Part shown: one piece after another, positions 53,065-61,924 of the stretch
Layout: the number at the start of each line of letters is the position of its first letter
Position numbering within the stretch: position 1 is the first letter of the stretch
NCBI RefSeq assembly: GCF_042678145.1
Contig: NZ_JBHUDG010000005.1
Location: 124,001 to 188,000 of the forward strand
Direction: 5' to 3'
Length of the DNA: 64,000 nt
Origin: Pseudopedobacter beijingensis
GTDB lineage: Bacteria > Bacteroidota > Bacteroidia > Sphingobacteriales > Sphingobacteriaceae
Notes under the pieces: generated by a model
Databases searched by the model: none
The model's input: the letters and a program-made list of their open reading frames with translations, nothing else
Told to the model about the DNA's origin: nothing
Made by a program: the position numbers and the translations under genes

Positions 53065-54327
53065 TTATTTGTCTTTGAATTCAACACGACGGTTTAAGAT
53101 ACGACCTTCTTCTGTTGCATTAGATGCAATTGGACGGCTTTCTCCGTAACCTTTTACAGAAATTCTTTTCGCATCAACACCAGAGTTTACTAAGTAAGTT
53201 TTTACAGAGTTAGCTCTATCGATTGATAACTGCATGTTGTAAGCTTCTGTACCTTCAGATGAAGCGTGGCCATCTAATTGTACTTTTTTAGATTTGTTAG
53301 CTCTTAAGTCTGCAGATACTCTATCCAAAGTAGGATAAGCTGAAGTTCTCAATACTGAAGAATTAAATTCAAACTGAATGTTGTCTGAAGTTATTTCTTT
53401 CTCAACAGCTGGAGGCTCAGGGAATTCAATTGGACAACCAGAACCATCAACTTGAACTCCTGCAGGAGTATTTGGACATTTGTCAAAATAATCTGCTACA
53501 CCATCACCATCAGAATCTTTTTTAAGTGCATCTACTGAAGACTCAACGTTTGTTAAACGACCTTTCAATGCATCAACTTCTTGACGTAAAGCTGGATCTT
53601 TCAACTCATCATACAACAAAGCTACTGGGTTAGACCACTGTAAGCTTGGTTTTGATTTTGAACCTAGCGTGAACTCCAAACCTGCATAAGCATAAGACCA
53701 TTTGTCTTTATTTGAAGCACCGTTAGCCCATCTTCCATCTAAGTTGTCAGCATCTAAGAAGTTAGCATCGTAACCGATGTTTAAAGCAACAACTTCACCT
53801 AACTTAACATTAGCACCAACACCTACAGGAATATATAATTCTGTTCTTTTTCCTGTGTTATTGTCAGCGTTGTTTTTTAAATCATAACCAGTTAAACCCG
53901 CACCCGCTTGTACGAAGAAACCTAATGTATTTTGTCTTTTCAAGAAAGAAACAGTACCTACATTAACCACACCTTTTAAGGCAGCAGCATAGTTTAAATC
54001 TGTTTCAAAACTTGGCGCATTAGGAGTATCGTTCAGTTTACCAGACAATTTACCTCTATGTGCATCTAATTTTAATCCAAAAGATGGTGCTAATTGTTTT
54101 TTAACAAATAAGCCATATCCAAGATTTGATTCCCACTCAGGGTAGTCGTTTGTTCCAAAAGGGATAATAGGAGAAAGTACGCCGGCATTAACACCTATAG
54201 ACCAAGTTCTATATTGTTTTGCCCCCCCAAAAACTTTTGCTGAAGAAGACTCTTGCGCATTTGCCACAGCTGCAAAAGCAGTAGCCAGTGACAACGCAAC
54301 TGTTTTCTTCATTGTAGAATAATTCAT
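53065..54327 (-). CDS. OmpA-family outer-membrane protein
   Basis: The frame is open to 54351, but ATG 54327 (MNYSTMKKTVALSLATAFAA) or 54312 fits better with the promoter at 54371. After the signal peptide come a beta-barrel of about 210 residues, a thrombospondin 3 repeat (DSDGDGVADYFDKCPNTP) and a complete C-terminal OmpA domain (IQFEFNSSVLRTSAYPTLD, QLDGHASSEGTEAYN, RISVKGYGESRP, NRRVEF) that binds peptidoglycan. It links the outer membrane to the wall. The short paralogue at 41154 lacks this last domain. Confidence 0.94.
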   Translation of the reverse strand: MNYSTMKKTVALSLATAFAAVANAQESSSAKVFGGAKQYRTWSIGVNAGVLSPIIPFGTNDYPEWESNLGYGLFVKKQLAPSFGLKLDAHRGKLSGKLNDTPNAPSFETDLNYAAALKGVVNVGTVSFLKRQNTLGFFVQAGAGLTGYDLKNNADNNTGKRTELYIPVGVGANVKLGEVVALNIGYDANFLDADNLDGRWANGASNKDKWSYAYAGLEFTLGSKSKPSLQWSNPVALLYDELKDPALRQEVDALKGRLTNVESSVDALKKDSDGDGVADYFDKCPNTPAGVQVDGSGCPIEFPEPPAVEKEITSDNIQFEFNSSVLRTSAYPTLDRVSADLRANKSKKVQLDGHASSEGTEAYNMQLSIDRANSVKTYLVNSGVDAKRISVKGYGESRPIASNATEEGRILNRRVEFKDK

Positions 54328-54370
54328 AATCAATTTTTTAAGGTTAAACAATTTTAATTGTAAATTCCGT

Positions 54371-54401
54371 CAAATTTAAATTATAAGTTTGACATCAGCA
54401 A
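54371..54401 (-). promoter_or_regulatory. Promoter for the OmpA-family gene
   Basis: On the minus strand TAAATTTG (54378-54371) matches TAnnTTTG, with TTG at 54401-54399 20 nt upstream. The expected start near 54364 leaves about 37 nt to the ATG at 54327 and makes the ATG at 54351 unlikely. Confidence 0.65.
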
Positions 54402-54484
54402 ATAATCAAATTTCATTCCAAAAAACAAATAATTCAATTAATTTCTTTAAACAGTTTTTGTACGGTGTTTGCTAACTTAGCATT

Positions 54485-55789
54485 ATGAAATATGAAATCA
54501 CTAACTCAGAGCTATTTATAAGCAATCGAAAAAAACTATGCAATAAACTAAAAAACAACAGTTTAGCTGTATTTAATTCAAATGATGAGTTTCCAAAAAG
54601 TGGCGATCAATCTTTCGATTTTAAGCAAAACCCTGATTTTTTCTATTTAACGGGTATAGATCAGGAGCAGTCTATTTTAATTATTTTCCCAGATTCACCC
54701 AACCCGGCATACAGAGAAGTCCTTTTTTTAAGACAAACAAATGAGCACATTGCCATTTGGGAAGGACATAAATACACTAAAGATGAAGCAAAAAGAGTAT
54801 CCGGAATAGAGAATATTTTCTGGTTAGAAGACTTTTGGAATATTTTCCCTTCTTTGATGCATTATGCGGAATATATTTACCTAAACACTAATGAAAACGA
54901 CAGGTACGCTCACACAGTACCTTATAGAGATATCCGCTTTATTGAAGAAATAAAATCTAAATATCCACTCCATAAATTAGAAAGAGCCTCTGTAATTATG
55001 CGAGAATTAAGACCTGTTAAATCCGAAGGTGAGATATTTTATATTAAAAAAGCATGTCAAATTACACGCGACGCATTCTTAAGAGTGCTCAGATTTGTAA
55101 AGCCTGATGTGACAGAATATGAAATAGAGGCAGAGATTATCCACGAGTTTATCCGCCAGCGCGCAACCGGACATGCATACTCTCCCATTATAGCCTCTGG
55201 TAGAAATGCCTGTGTCTTACATTACAACGATAACAACCAGATCTGTAAAGACGGAGATGTTATCCTTTTCGATTTTGGTGCTGAATATGCCAATTACAAT
55301 GCCGACCTAAGTAGATCTATTCCCGTAAATGGTCGTTTTACAAAACGTCAGAAAGACGTTTACAATGCGGTACTTAATGTAATGAAGGAAGCCAAGCAAA
55401 TGCTGGTTTCCGGTACACTTTGGAATGATTACCAGGATGAAGTTGGAAAAATAATGACCTCAGAGCTAATCAATCTAGGGCTATTGGACAAACATGATGT
55501 AGCTAAACAAAATCCTAAAATGCCCCTATATAAAAAATATTTTATGCATGGAAACTCTCATCACCTGGGTTTAGACGTACATGATGTAAGCAACAGATAC
55601 GAACCTTTTAAACCGGGAAATATTTTAACAAATGAACCAGGGATTTATATTTTGGAAGAGAATTTGGGAATCAGGCTGGAAAACAATATCTTGATTACTA
55701 AAGATGGAAATATAGACCTTATGGCAGATATTCCTTTGGAAGCAAATGAAATTGAAGACATTATGAATGCATCTCCATCACTTATATAA
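54485..55789 (+). CDS. pepP: Xaa-Pro aminopeptidase (aminopeptidase P)
   Basis: The 434-aa protein has the N-terminal creatinase-like domain (NPDFFYLTGIDQEQSIL) and the metal-binding pita-bread domain with ligands in ILFDFGAEYANYNADLSRS (Asp, Asp), HGNSHHLGLDVHD (His), TNEPGIYI (Glu) and IRLENNILI (Glu). It removes an N-terminal residue preceding proline. It appears to be a single gene before the glycan cluster. Confidence 0.94.
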   Translation: MKYEITNSELFISNRKKLCNKLKNNSLAVFNSNDEFPKSGDQSFDFKQNPDFFYLTGIDQEQSILIIFPDSPNPAYREVLFLRQTNEHIAIWEGHKYTKDEAKRVSGIENIFWLEDFWNIFPSLMHYAEYIYLNTNENDRYAHTVPYRDIRFIEEIKSKYPLHKLERASVIMRELRPVKSEGEIFYIKKACQITRDAFLRVLRFVKPDVTEYEIEAEIIHEFIRQRATGHAYSPIIASGRNACVLHYNDNNQICKDGDVILFDFGAEYANYNADLSRSIPVNGRFTKRQKDVYNAVLNVMKEAKQMLVSGTLWNDYQDEVGKIMTSELINLGLLDKHDVAKQNPKMPLYKKYFMHGNSHHLGLDVHDVSNRYEPFKPGNILTNEPGIYILEENLGIRLENNILITKDGNIDLMADIPLEANEIEDIMNASPSLI

Positions 55790-55876
55790 CAAGAAAAACA
55801 TCACGCTATGAAAAACATTTTTTTTAACCAGACAGAATAATAAATTAATTAAAGAGCGAATACCATAAAGCTTTAT

Positions 55877-55884
55877 TACTTTTG
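55877..55884 (+). promoter_or_regulatory. Possible -7 element for the glycan cluster
   Basis: TACTTTTG fits TAnnTTTG and puts the start near 55891, 26 nt before the first gene. No -33 TTG is seen. Confidence 0.5.
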
Positions 55885-55916
55885 TACATAATTACCATCA
55901 GACAAAATCATATTTA

Positions 55917-56795
55917 ATGAAAGTAACCGGCTTCACATTCATCAGAAATGCCGTTATTAACGATTACCCAATTGTTGAGGCAATCAACTCTATTTTACCT
56001 ATTTGTGATGAGTTTGTTGTTGCTCATGGCGGCTCAACTGACGAAACATTAGAATTGCTAAAGGGTATAAACTCGCCCAAAATTAAAATAATAGATACAG
56101 TTTGGGACGAAAGTGTCCGTGAAGGGGGGCGTACATTTGCACTAGAGACCGATAAAGCATTCAAGGCTATCTCTTCAGATACAGATTGGGCATTTTACAT
56201 CCAGGGAGACGAGGTGGTTCATGAAAAATATCTTCCAGTTATAAAAAAGGAAATGGAGCTGTGTTTAAATGATAGTTCTGTAGAAGGACTTCTTTTTAAA
56301 TACCTTCACTTTTACGGTTCATACGATTACTATGCTATATCCAGAAGATGGTACAGACGAGAGATCAGAGTTCTGAAGAATCTCAAGGGAATAAAATCAT
56401 ATCGAGACGCACAAGGGTTTAGAATCAACGACAGAAAAATAAGAGTAAAAGAAATTGACGCCTATATATATCACTACGGATGGGTAAAACCACCTCATGC
56501 TCTTAATAATAAAGTAAGGAATTTCAATAAATTTTATCATAATGATGAATGGATAGATACAAATTATCCTAAAGCAGATACCTTCGATTACGGCAACGCA
56601 GACGAACTAATAAAATTTAATTTGACTCACCCTGTATCAATTCGGGAAAGAATTACGAATAATAATTGGGAGTTCTCATTTGATCCTACTAAGGTTAAAA
56701 GAAAACTTTCTTTTAGAAGAAAACTTTTAAAATTAATTGAGAAGTATACCGGATATAGATTGTTCGAGTACAAAAATTATAAAAAGATAAGGTAA
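55917..56795 (+). CDS. Glycosyltransferase family 2
   Basis: The 292-aa protein starts as a GT-A fold (VTGFTFIRNAVINDYPIVEA, then DEFVVAHGGSTDETLELLKG) with a QGDEVVHEK acidic motif in place of the usual DxD. The C-terminal part is basic (KVKRKLSFRRKLLKLIEKY). It probably transfers a sugar to a surface glycan or lipid intermediate on the cytoplasmic side. Donor and acceptor are unknown. It is the first gene of the cluster and the next ATG follows after 2 bp. Confidence 0.9.
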   Translation: MKVTGFTFIRNAVINDYPIVEAINSILPICDEFVVAHGGSTDETLELLKGINSPKIKIIDTVWDESVREGGRTFALETDKAFKAISSDTDWAFYIQGDEVVHEKYLPVIKKEMELCLNDSSVEGLLFKYLHFYGSYDYYAISRRWYRREIRVLKNLKGIKSYRDAQGFRINDRKIRVKEIDAYIYHYGWVKPPHALNNKVRNFNKFYHNDEWIDTNYPKADTFDYGNADELIKFNLTHPVSIRERITNNNWEFSFDPTKVKRKLSFRRKLLKLIEKYTGYRLFEYKNYKKIR

Positions 56796-56797
56796 GA

Positions 56798-57787
56798 ATG
56801 CTGATGAAGAGTATTTCTGTGGTTATTCCAAACTATAATGGAAAACATTTATTTGAACGGTATTTCGAACACAATTTCAATATCATAAAGTCCTTAAAAA
56901 CTGATACAGAGATAATTGTTGTCGATGACGCATCAACAGACAGCTCTGTGGAGTATTTGGAACAAAATTACAGAGATAAAATACAGATTATAAAAAAAGA
57001 ACAGAATAGTGGCTTTTCAAACTCCTGCAACTTGGGCATTAATGCCTCAAAAAACGATTTAGTATTTTTACTCAATACCGACGTAAAACTAAACGAAGGT
57101 TATTTTGATAATCTGTTCAAGTATTTTGAAAAAGAAGATACTTTTGGTGTAATGGGAAGAATTATTGGAATGGACGACAATAATATACAAGAGTCGGCAA
57201 GGCTTCCTAAAGTTTCTGGAAAAAAAATAAAACCCAGTAATTTTTTTTACATCGAAAACCCTACATCCTTCACACCTACCTTTTATCTATCCGGGGCTAT
57301 TGCACTTATTGATAGTAAAAAACTAAAAGAGCTAAACGGATTCAATGAGCTGTTTAACCCTTTTTATTGCGAAGATCAGGAGCTTTCCATAAGAGCATGG
57401 AGAATGGGCTGGAAATGCTACTATGAACATAGCGCTATATGCAGGCATGAGGTTTCTGGCTCTACCAAATTTCATAGTGACAAATGGGCTGTAAAGAAGC
57501 TATACTTCAGAAACAGGTACTACGTACATTATTTACATTTATCGGGAAGCGACTTATTATTATGGCATCTGCAAGTAGCTATCGTTGATGTGATGCTCAC
57601 CATAGTAACATTACAATTTTATAAAATCCCTGCATACCTGACCCTATTTTTCAATAGAAAAAAGTTGAAAAGAAAAAAGAAAGCTTTCAACCGTCAAATG
57701 TCTAAAAGAGACACTAATCACGATCTTCTGGAAATAATAAATCAATTGGAAGCCTCCTTAGATGGCAGGAACATAATAAAGATCTAA
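56798..57787 (+). CDS. Glycosyltransferase family 2
   Basis: The 329-aa protein has the classical GT2 features: SVVIPNYNGKHLFERYF, IIVVDDASTDSSVEYLE, NSGFSNSCNLGI, LLNTDVKL as the metal motif and FYCEDQELSIRAWRMGW as the catalytic-base region. This pattern is like rhamnosyl- and related transferases. It ends with a basic helical tail. ATG 56798 follows the previous stop by 2 bp; 56804 is an alternative. The sugar is not predictable. Confidence 0.92.
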   Translation: MLMKSISVVIPNYNGKHLFERYFEHNFNIIKSLKTDTEIIVVDDASTDSSVEYLEQNYRDKIQIIKKEQNSGFSNSCNLGINASKNDLVFLLNTDVKLNEGYFDNLFKYFEKEDTFGVMGRIIGMDDNNIQESARLPKVSGKKIKPSNFFYIENPTSFTPTFYLSGAIALIDSKKLKELNGFNELFNPFYCEDQELSIRAWRMGWKCYYEHSAICRHEVSGSTKFHSDKWAVKKLYFRNRYYVHYLHLSGSDLLLWHLQVAIVDVMLTIVTLQFYKIPAYLTLFFNRKKLKRKKKAFNRQMSKRDTNHDLLEIINQLEASLDGRNIIKI

Positions 57788-57870
57788 CCTTTTCTAAAAT
57801 TACTTTTTCCGAAGTACCCTCGAATATTGTATATTTATTTCCTTTTAAAGTCAAGTTATTTCAAATTTTT

Positions 57871-58698
57871 ATGCTGAGTTACTTCAAAAATTCTTTGGCA
57901 AGAAAAAAAGCAAGACGAATTACACAGGAATACCCTCCGGTAATAGACTCTTTCGACCTAGGCAAATATGGAAAAATAGATTTTGCAAACTGGTCTAATC
58001 CATTGGCTCCACATATAAAAATTCATTCAGCGATGATTGATTTTTTTAGTCAATTTATTAAACCTGGAGACTTGGCTATTGATATTGGTGCCAATATTGG
58101 TGACACCACTGTACCAATGGCATTATGTACAGGACAAACTGGTCTTACTTTAGGTTTCGATCCCAACCCGTTCGTATTTAAAATTCTAAAAAAGAATGCA
58201 TCATTAAATACCGAACACTATAGAATAGAACCACAACCTTATGCCATCTCAAGTAATGAGGAAGAGTTTTTCTTTATATCATCAGAAGCCTCTTTTGCGA
58301 ACGGTGCTATCTCCAAAACCGAGAAAAGCGAACATGGAAAATTCATCCAACCTCAGAAAGTGAAAGGAGTTAATCTGGAATATTTTTTACAAAACAATTA
58401 CCCGGACTGGATTGATAAATTCTCTTTTATAAAAATAGATACGGAAGGATATGATAAAGAAATTCTTAAATCTATAAAAGACTTGATTCTTAAATGCAAA
58501 CCAACAATTATTGCTGAGAGTTTTGGAAATGCCTCCAATACCGCAAAGAAAGAATTATTCGAAATCATTCACGGCATGGGATACAATATTTTTTATTTCG
58601 AGGACTTTAGTACAGATGCAGTAGTACAGAAACTGGGAAAAAGTGAAGATATGCTGAAATTCAAGAAAACAATTAACATTTACGCCACTCCCTTATAA
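57871..58698 (+). CDS. FkbM-family methyltransferase
   Basis: The 275-aa protein has the SAM motif LAIDIGANIGDTTVPMALCT near residue 70, followed by GFDPNPFVFKILKKNASLN. The C-terminal motif FIKIDTEGYDKEILKSI is characteristic of FkbM. In glycan clusters such enzymes usually O-methylate sugar hydroxyls. It lies about 80 bp after the GT2 gene on the same strand. Confidence 0.9.
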   Translation: MLSYFKNSLARKKARRITQEYPPVIDSFDLGKYGKIDFANWSNPLAPHIKIHSAMIDFFSQFIKPGDLAIDIGANIGDTTVPMALCTGQTGLTLGFDPNPFVFKILKKNASLNTEHYRIEPQPYAISSNEEEFFFISSEASFANGAISKTEKSEHGKFIQPQKVKGVNLEYFLQNNYPDWIDKFSFIKIDTEGYDKEILKSIKDLILKCKPTIIAESFGNASNTAKKELFEIIHGMGYNIFYFEDFSTDAVVQKLGKSEDMLKFKKTINIYATPL

Positions 58699-58722
58699 AA
58701 AAATTTCCCTGATAGATAATAG

Positions 58723-59715
58723 ATGAGAATCCTTATAGCTAGCACAGCCAAAATCCCCGTTTCCTCGTATGGTGGAACCGAAAGAGTTATATGGTATTTG
58801 GGAAAAGAATTATTTAAGCTAGGGCATCAGATTGTATATTTGGTCAGCGAAGGGTCTAAATGTGACTTTGCTCCTGTTATTTATATTGATAGCAGTAAAA
58901 AAATATCAGAACAAATTCCACAAGACATAGACATTGTACATTTCCATTTCCCCCCGGACGATATCGATGAAGTACAGACACCTTATATCGTTACCATACA
59001 TGGAAATGTAGATTTCCCTTTTAAATTCCCCATAAATACTGTTTTTGTTTCCAGAAATCACGCCAACAGATATTCTTCCGATTCTTTTGTTTATAACGGA
59101 TTAGATTGGCAAGACTACTCTAATCCTTTAGCAGCTTCTCATCGAGATTATTTTCATTTTCTGGGAAACGCCGCATGGAGAGTAAAAAATGTTAAAGGGG
59201 CCATCGGTATCATAAAAGGTACCAGATCTGAAAAAATAAATATCATTGGGGGAACAAGACTAAATTTCAAAATGGGCTTTAGGTTTACACTAACACCAAG
59301 AGCCATATTTAGCGGCATGGTTGGTGGTGAGGAAAAAAACCTGCTCTTAAGAAAATCCAAAGGGTTAATATTTCCCATAAAATGGCATGAGCCTTTTGGA
59401 TTATGTATTATTGAAAGTTTATATTTTGGATGTCCTGTATTTGCCACTCCTTATGGCTCCCTGAAAGAATTGGTTATCGGGGATGTGGGTTTTTTATCCA
59501 ACAAAAAATCGGAGCTAATTGAAGCTGTTGAAAATACAGGACGATACTCTAAAAAAGTATGCCATGAATATGCTCTGGAGAACTTCAACAGTAAAAAAAT
59601 GGCTTTGACTTATTTAGAAAGGTACACCCGCGTGTTAGATAATGAGCCACTAAACAAACAACATCCATTCTCAGACAATACACCAAAACCAAAATTCCTG
59701 GATTGGCATGAATAA
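58723..59715 (+). CDS. Glycosyltransferase family 4
   Basis: The 330-aa protein is a short GT-B enzyme. Its N-terminal domain starts with SSYGGTERVIWYLGKELFKL and the donor site reads IKWHEPFGLCIIESLYFG, the E-x7-E pattern of GT4. It ends with a SLKELVIGDVGFLSN segment. It is compact, but the domain order is complete. Its role in the cluster is probably addition of one sugar. Confidence 0.9.
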   Translation: MRILIASTAKIPVSSYGGTERVIWYLGKELFKLGHQIVYLVSEGSKCDFAPVIYIDSSKKISEQIPQDIDIVHFHFPPDDIDEVQTPYIVTIHGNVDFPFKFPINTVFVSRNHANRYSSDSFVYNGLDWQDYSNPLAASHRDYFHFLGNAAWRVKNVKGAIGIIKGTRSEKINIIGGTRLNFKMGFRFTLTPRAIFSGMVGGEEKNLLLRKSKGLIFPIKWHEPFGLCIIESLYFGCPVFATPYGSLKELVIGDVGFLSNKKSELIEAVENTGRYSKKVCHEYALENFNSKKMALTYLERYTRVLDNEPLNKQHPFSDNTPKPKFLDWHE

Positions 59716-59930
59716 TCAAAAAGATTTAAATATTGTTTCCTCATGTTAAGTTCTGATTTTAAGATAACGGTTTCTATTGACACCGATTTCTCTAATATTT
59801 AGAACATCTATCAACACAATTATATAATTTTTACAGAAAGCATCTATAAATCTGTCAATTGGTTTACTTTTGCTTTCCATTGGTTCTACAACCATTAATT
59901 AAGAGATGTATCACACAAAAATAATATTCT

Positions 59931-61865
59931 ATGTCAAATAACAGCTTAAGATTAAATGAATACCTCGTTTTATTTTACCGGATTTTTTTAAGCTTTTTAT
60001 TTTACCAAATCGCCAGAATACTTTTTTACCTCTTCAATCAATCTATCATAAAGATCAATAACATTGGAGACCTTTTCAAGTTTTGCTGGTATGGAACAGC
60101 TTTTGATACAACAGCCCTCCTCTATATCAACAGTCTTTTTATATTATTAAGTATACTACCATTAACCATTAACACAAAAGATGGATACCAGAAAGCGCTA
60201 AAGATTCTATATTTTGTAACAAACCTTATTTTCTACGCCACAAACTTCACAGATTTTATATATTATAGGTTCAGCCAAACAAGATCCACTAAATCTACAT
60301 TAGATGTTATTAAAGATGAATCCAATGGCTTCTCTTTATTTTTTCATTTCCTGACAACTTATTGGTATGTATTTGTACTATTCATAGTATGCGCTTATCT
60401 ATGGGTTTATTTATACAATCGGGTAAAAGTAAAACCACATCCAAAGCACAAACTGGTACCCTATTTTTTATTTTCATTAATTGGACTTTTGATTATTGCT
60501 ACTCTTGCCATTGGCGGCATAAGAGGCGATTTCAAACACAGCACCAGACCTATAAACATGGTAGATGCCTATCGTCATGTAACCATTCCAAACCATGGAG
60601 ATGTTGTTTTAAACACTCCTTTTGCTATATTCAGAACATTGAACATAAAAAAATATGAAGCTAAACAATGGGTCTCTCAAGATTATATTAACAAACGGAT
60701 TAAACCAATTAAATACTATCCTGATATCAGCAAAACTGAAAAACCCAATGTAATTATCTTTATTCTGGAAAGCTTTGGCAGAGAATATTGGGGTTGTATG
60801 AATGAAGATACCAATATAGCTAATTTTCAATCGCACACTCCGTTTCTGGACTCCTTAAGCAAAAGCAGTCTTATATTTACTAATGCATATGCTAACGGCC
60901 GTCAGTCTATCCACGGCATGTCATCTGTTTTGGCTGGCATTCCGTCTTTTTTAGATGCTTTTACTTCTTCTCCTTATGCAAAACAGGACATCCAGTCCAT
61001 CATCTCTGTTTGTGACTCTATGGGATACAACACCTCATTCTTTCATGGAGCAGCAAATGGGTCAATGGGTTTTCTGGGATTTTCCAATATATTGGGTTAC
61101 AAAAACTATTTCGGACGTACCGAATTCAATAATGAAAGCGAGTATGATGGGATTTGGGGAATTTGGGACGAACCCTTTTTCCAATACATGGGTCAAACAC
61201 TAACCCAGCAAAAACAGCCTTTTATGGCTACCCTATTTTCTCTTTCCTCTCATGATCCTTTTAAAATTCCAGAAAAGTATAAAAACAGATTTAAAGAAGG
61301 TCATATTCCCATCCATAAATGTATAGAATATACAGACTACTCTATCCAACAGTTTTTTGAATACGCAAAAAAACAGGACTGGTACCAAAACACTATATTT
61401 GTTTTCACAGCCGATCATACCAATCAATACTACTATCAGGAGTACAATAATTCTATTGACAGGTTTGCTGTGCCTATCCTATTTTTTAGTCCAAACAATA
61501 AGTTTAATTTACATGGAAAAAACACTGAACTGGCCCAACAAATAGACATTTACCCTACACTTACACAACTCATAGGTTACAACAAGCCTATAAGATCATG
61601 GGGGCGGAGCTTGGTAGCTAACTTTAAAGATGAAACTCCGAGGGTGATAAATTCTCCAGGAAACGTATACCAATTTATGCAGGGTAATTATATCTATGTA
61701 TTTGATGGTTCAAACTTCAGTGGCGTATATGAAATTAAAGACAAGACCATGACCAACAACCTAAAAGACCTTAAAAATGACGAAATAGAGACTGGCATGA
61801 ATGACTGTAAGGCTTTCATACAAGACTATGTCTATCGCATCACTCAGAGAAAACTAAATCAGTAA
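59931..61865 (+). CDS. LTA-synthase-like sulfatase-fold membrane transferase
   Basis: The 644-aa protein has five membrane helices in its first 210 residues and an alkaline-phosphatase/sulfatase-fold domain behind. Metal and active-site features are NVIIFILESFGREYWG, the nucleophile region NGRQSIHGMSSVLAGIPS, HDPFKIPEKY and FTADHTNQYY. Family members transfer phosphoglycerol or phosphoethanolamine from phospholipids to glycans or lipid A; some act as hydrolases. Beside glycosyltransferases it probably decorates a surface glycan. The exact group is unknown. About 215 bp without features precede it. Confidence 0.9.
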   Translation: MSNNSLRLNEYLVLFYRIFLSFLFYQIARILFYLFNQSIIKINNIGDLFKFCWYGTAFDTTALLYINSLFILLSILPLTINTKDGYQKALKILYFVTNLIFYATNFTDFIYYRFSQTRSTKSTLDVIKDESNGFSLFFHFLTTYWYVFVLFIVCAYLWVYLYNRVKVKPHPKHKLVPYFLFSLIGLLIIATLAIGGIRGDFKHSTRPINMVDAYRHVTIPNHGDVVLNTPFAIFRTLNIKKYEAKQWVSQDYINKRIKPIKYYPDISKTEKPNVIIFILESFGREYWGCMNEDTNIANFQSHTPFLDSLSKSSLIFTNAYANGRQSIHGMSSVLAGIPSFLDAFTSSPYAKQDIQSIISVCDSMGYNTSFFHGAANGSMGFLGFSNILGYKNYFGRTEFNNESEYDGIWGIWDEPFFQYMGQTLTQQKQPFMATLFSLSSHDPFKIPEKYKNRFKEGHIPIHKCIEYTDYSIQQFFEYAKKQDWYQNTIFVFTADHTNQYYYQEYNNSIDRFAVPILFFSPNNKFNLHGKNTELAQQIDIYPTLTQLIGYNKPIRSWGRSLVANFKDETPRVINSPGNVYQFMQGNYIYVFDGSNFSGVYEIKDKTMTNNLKDLKNDEIETGMNDCKAFIQDYVYRITQRKLNQ

Positions 61866-61898
61866 CAATTTAACGAATGTATACCTATTATAAAATCT

Positions 61899-61906
61899 TA
61901 TCTTTG
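61899..61906 (+). promoter_or_regulatory. Possible -7 element for the MsbA-like gene
   Basis: TATCTTTG fits TAnnTTTG, 18 nt before the ATG at 61925. No clear -33 element. Confidence 0.45.
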
Positions 61907-61924
61907 TAAGATTATCTCATATTA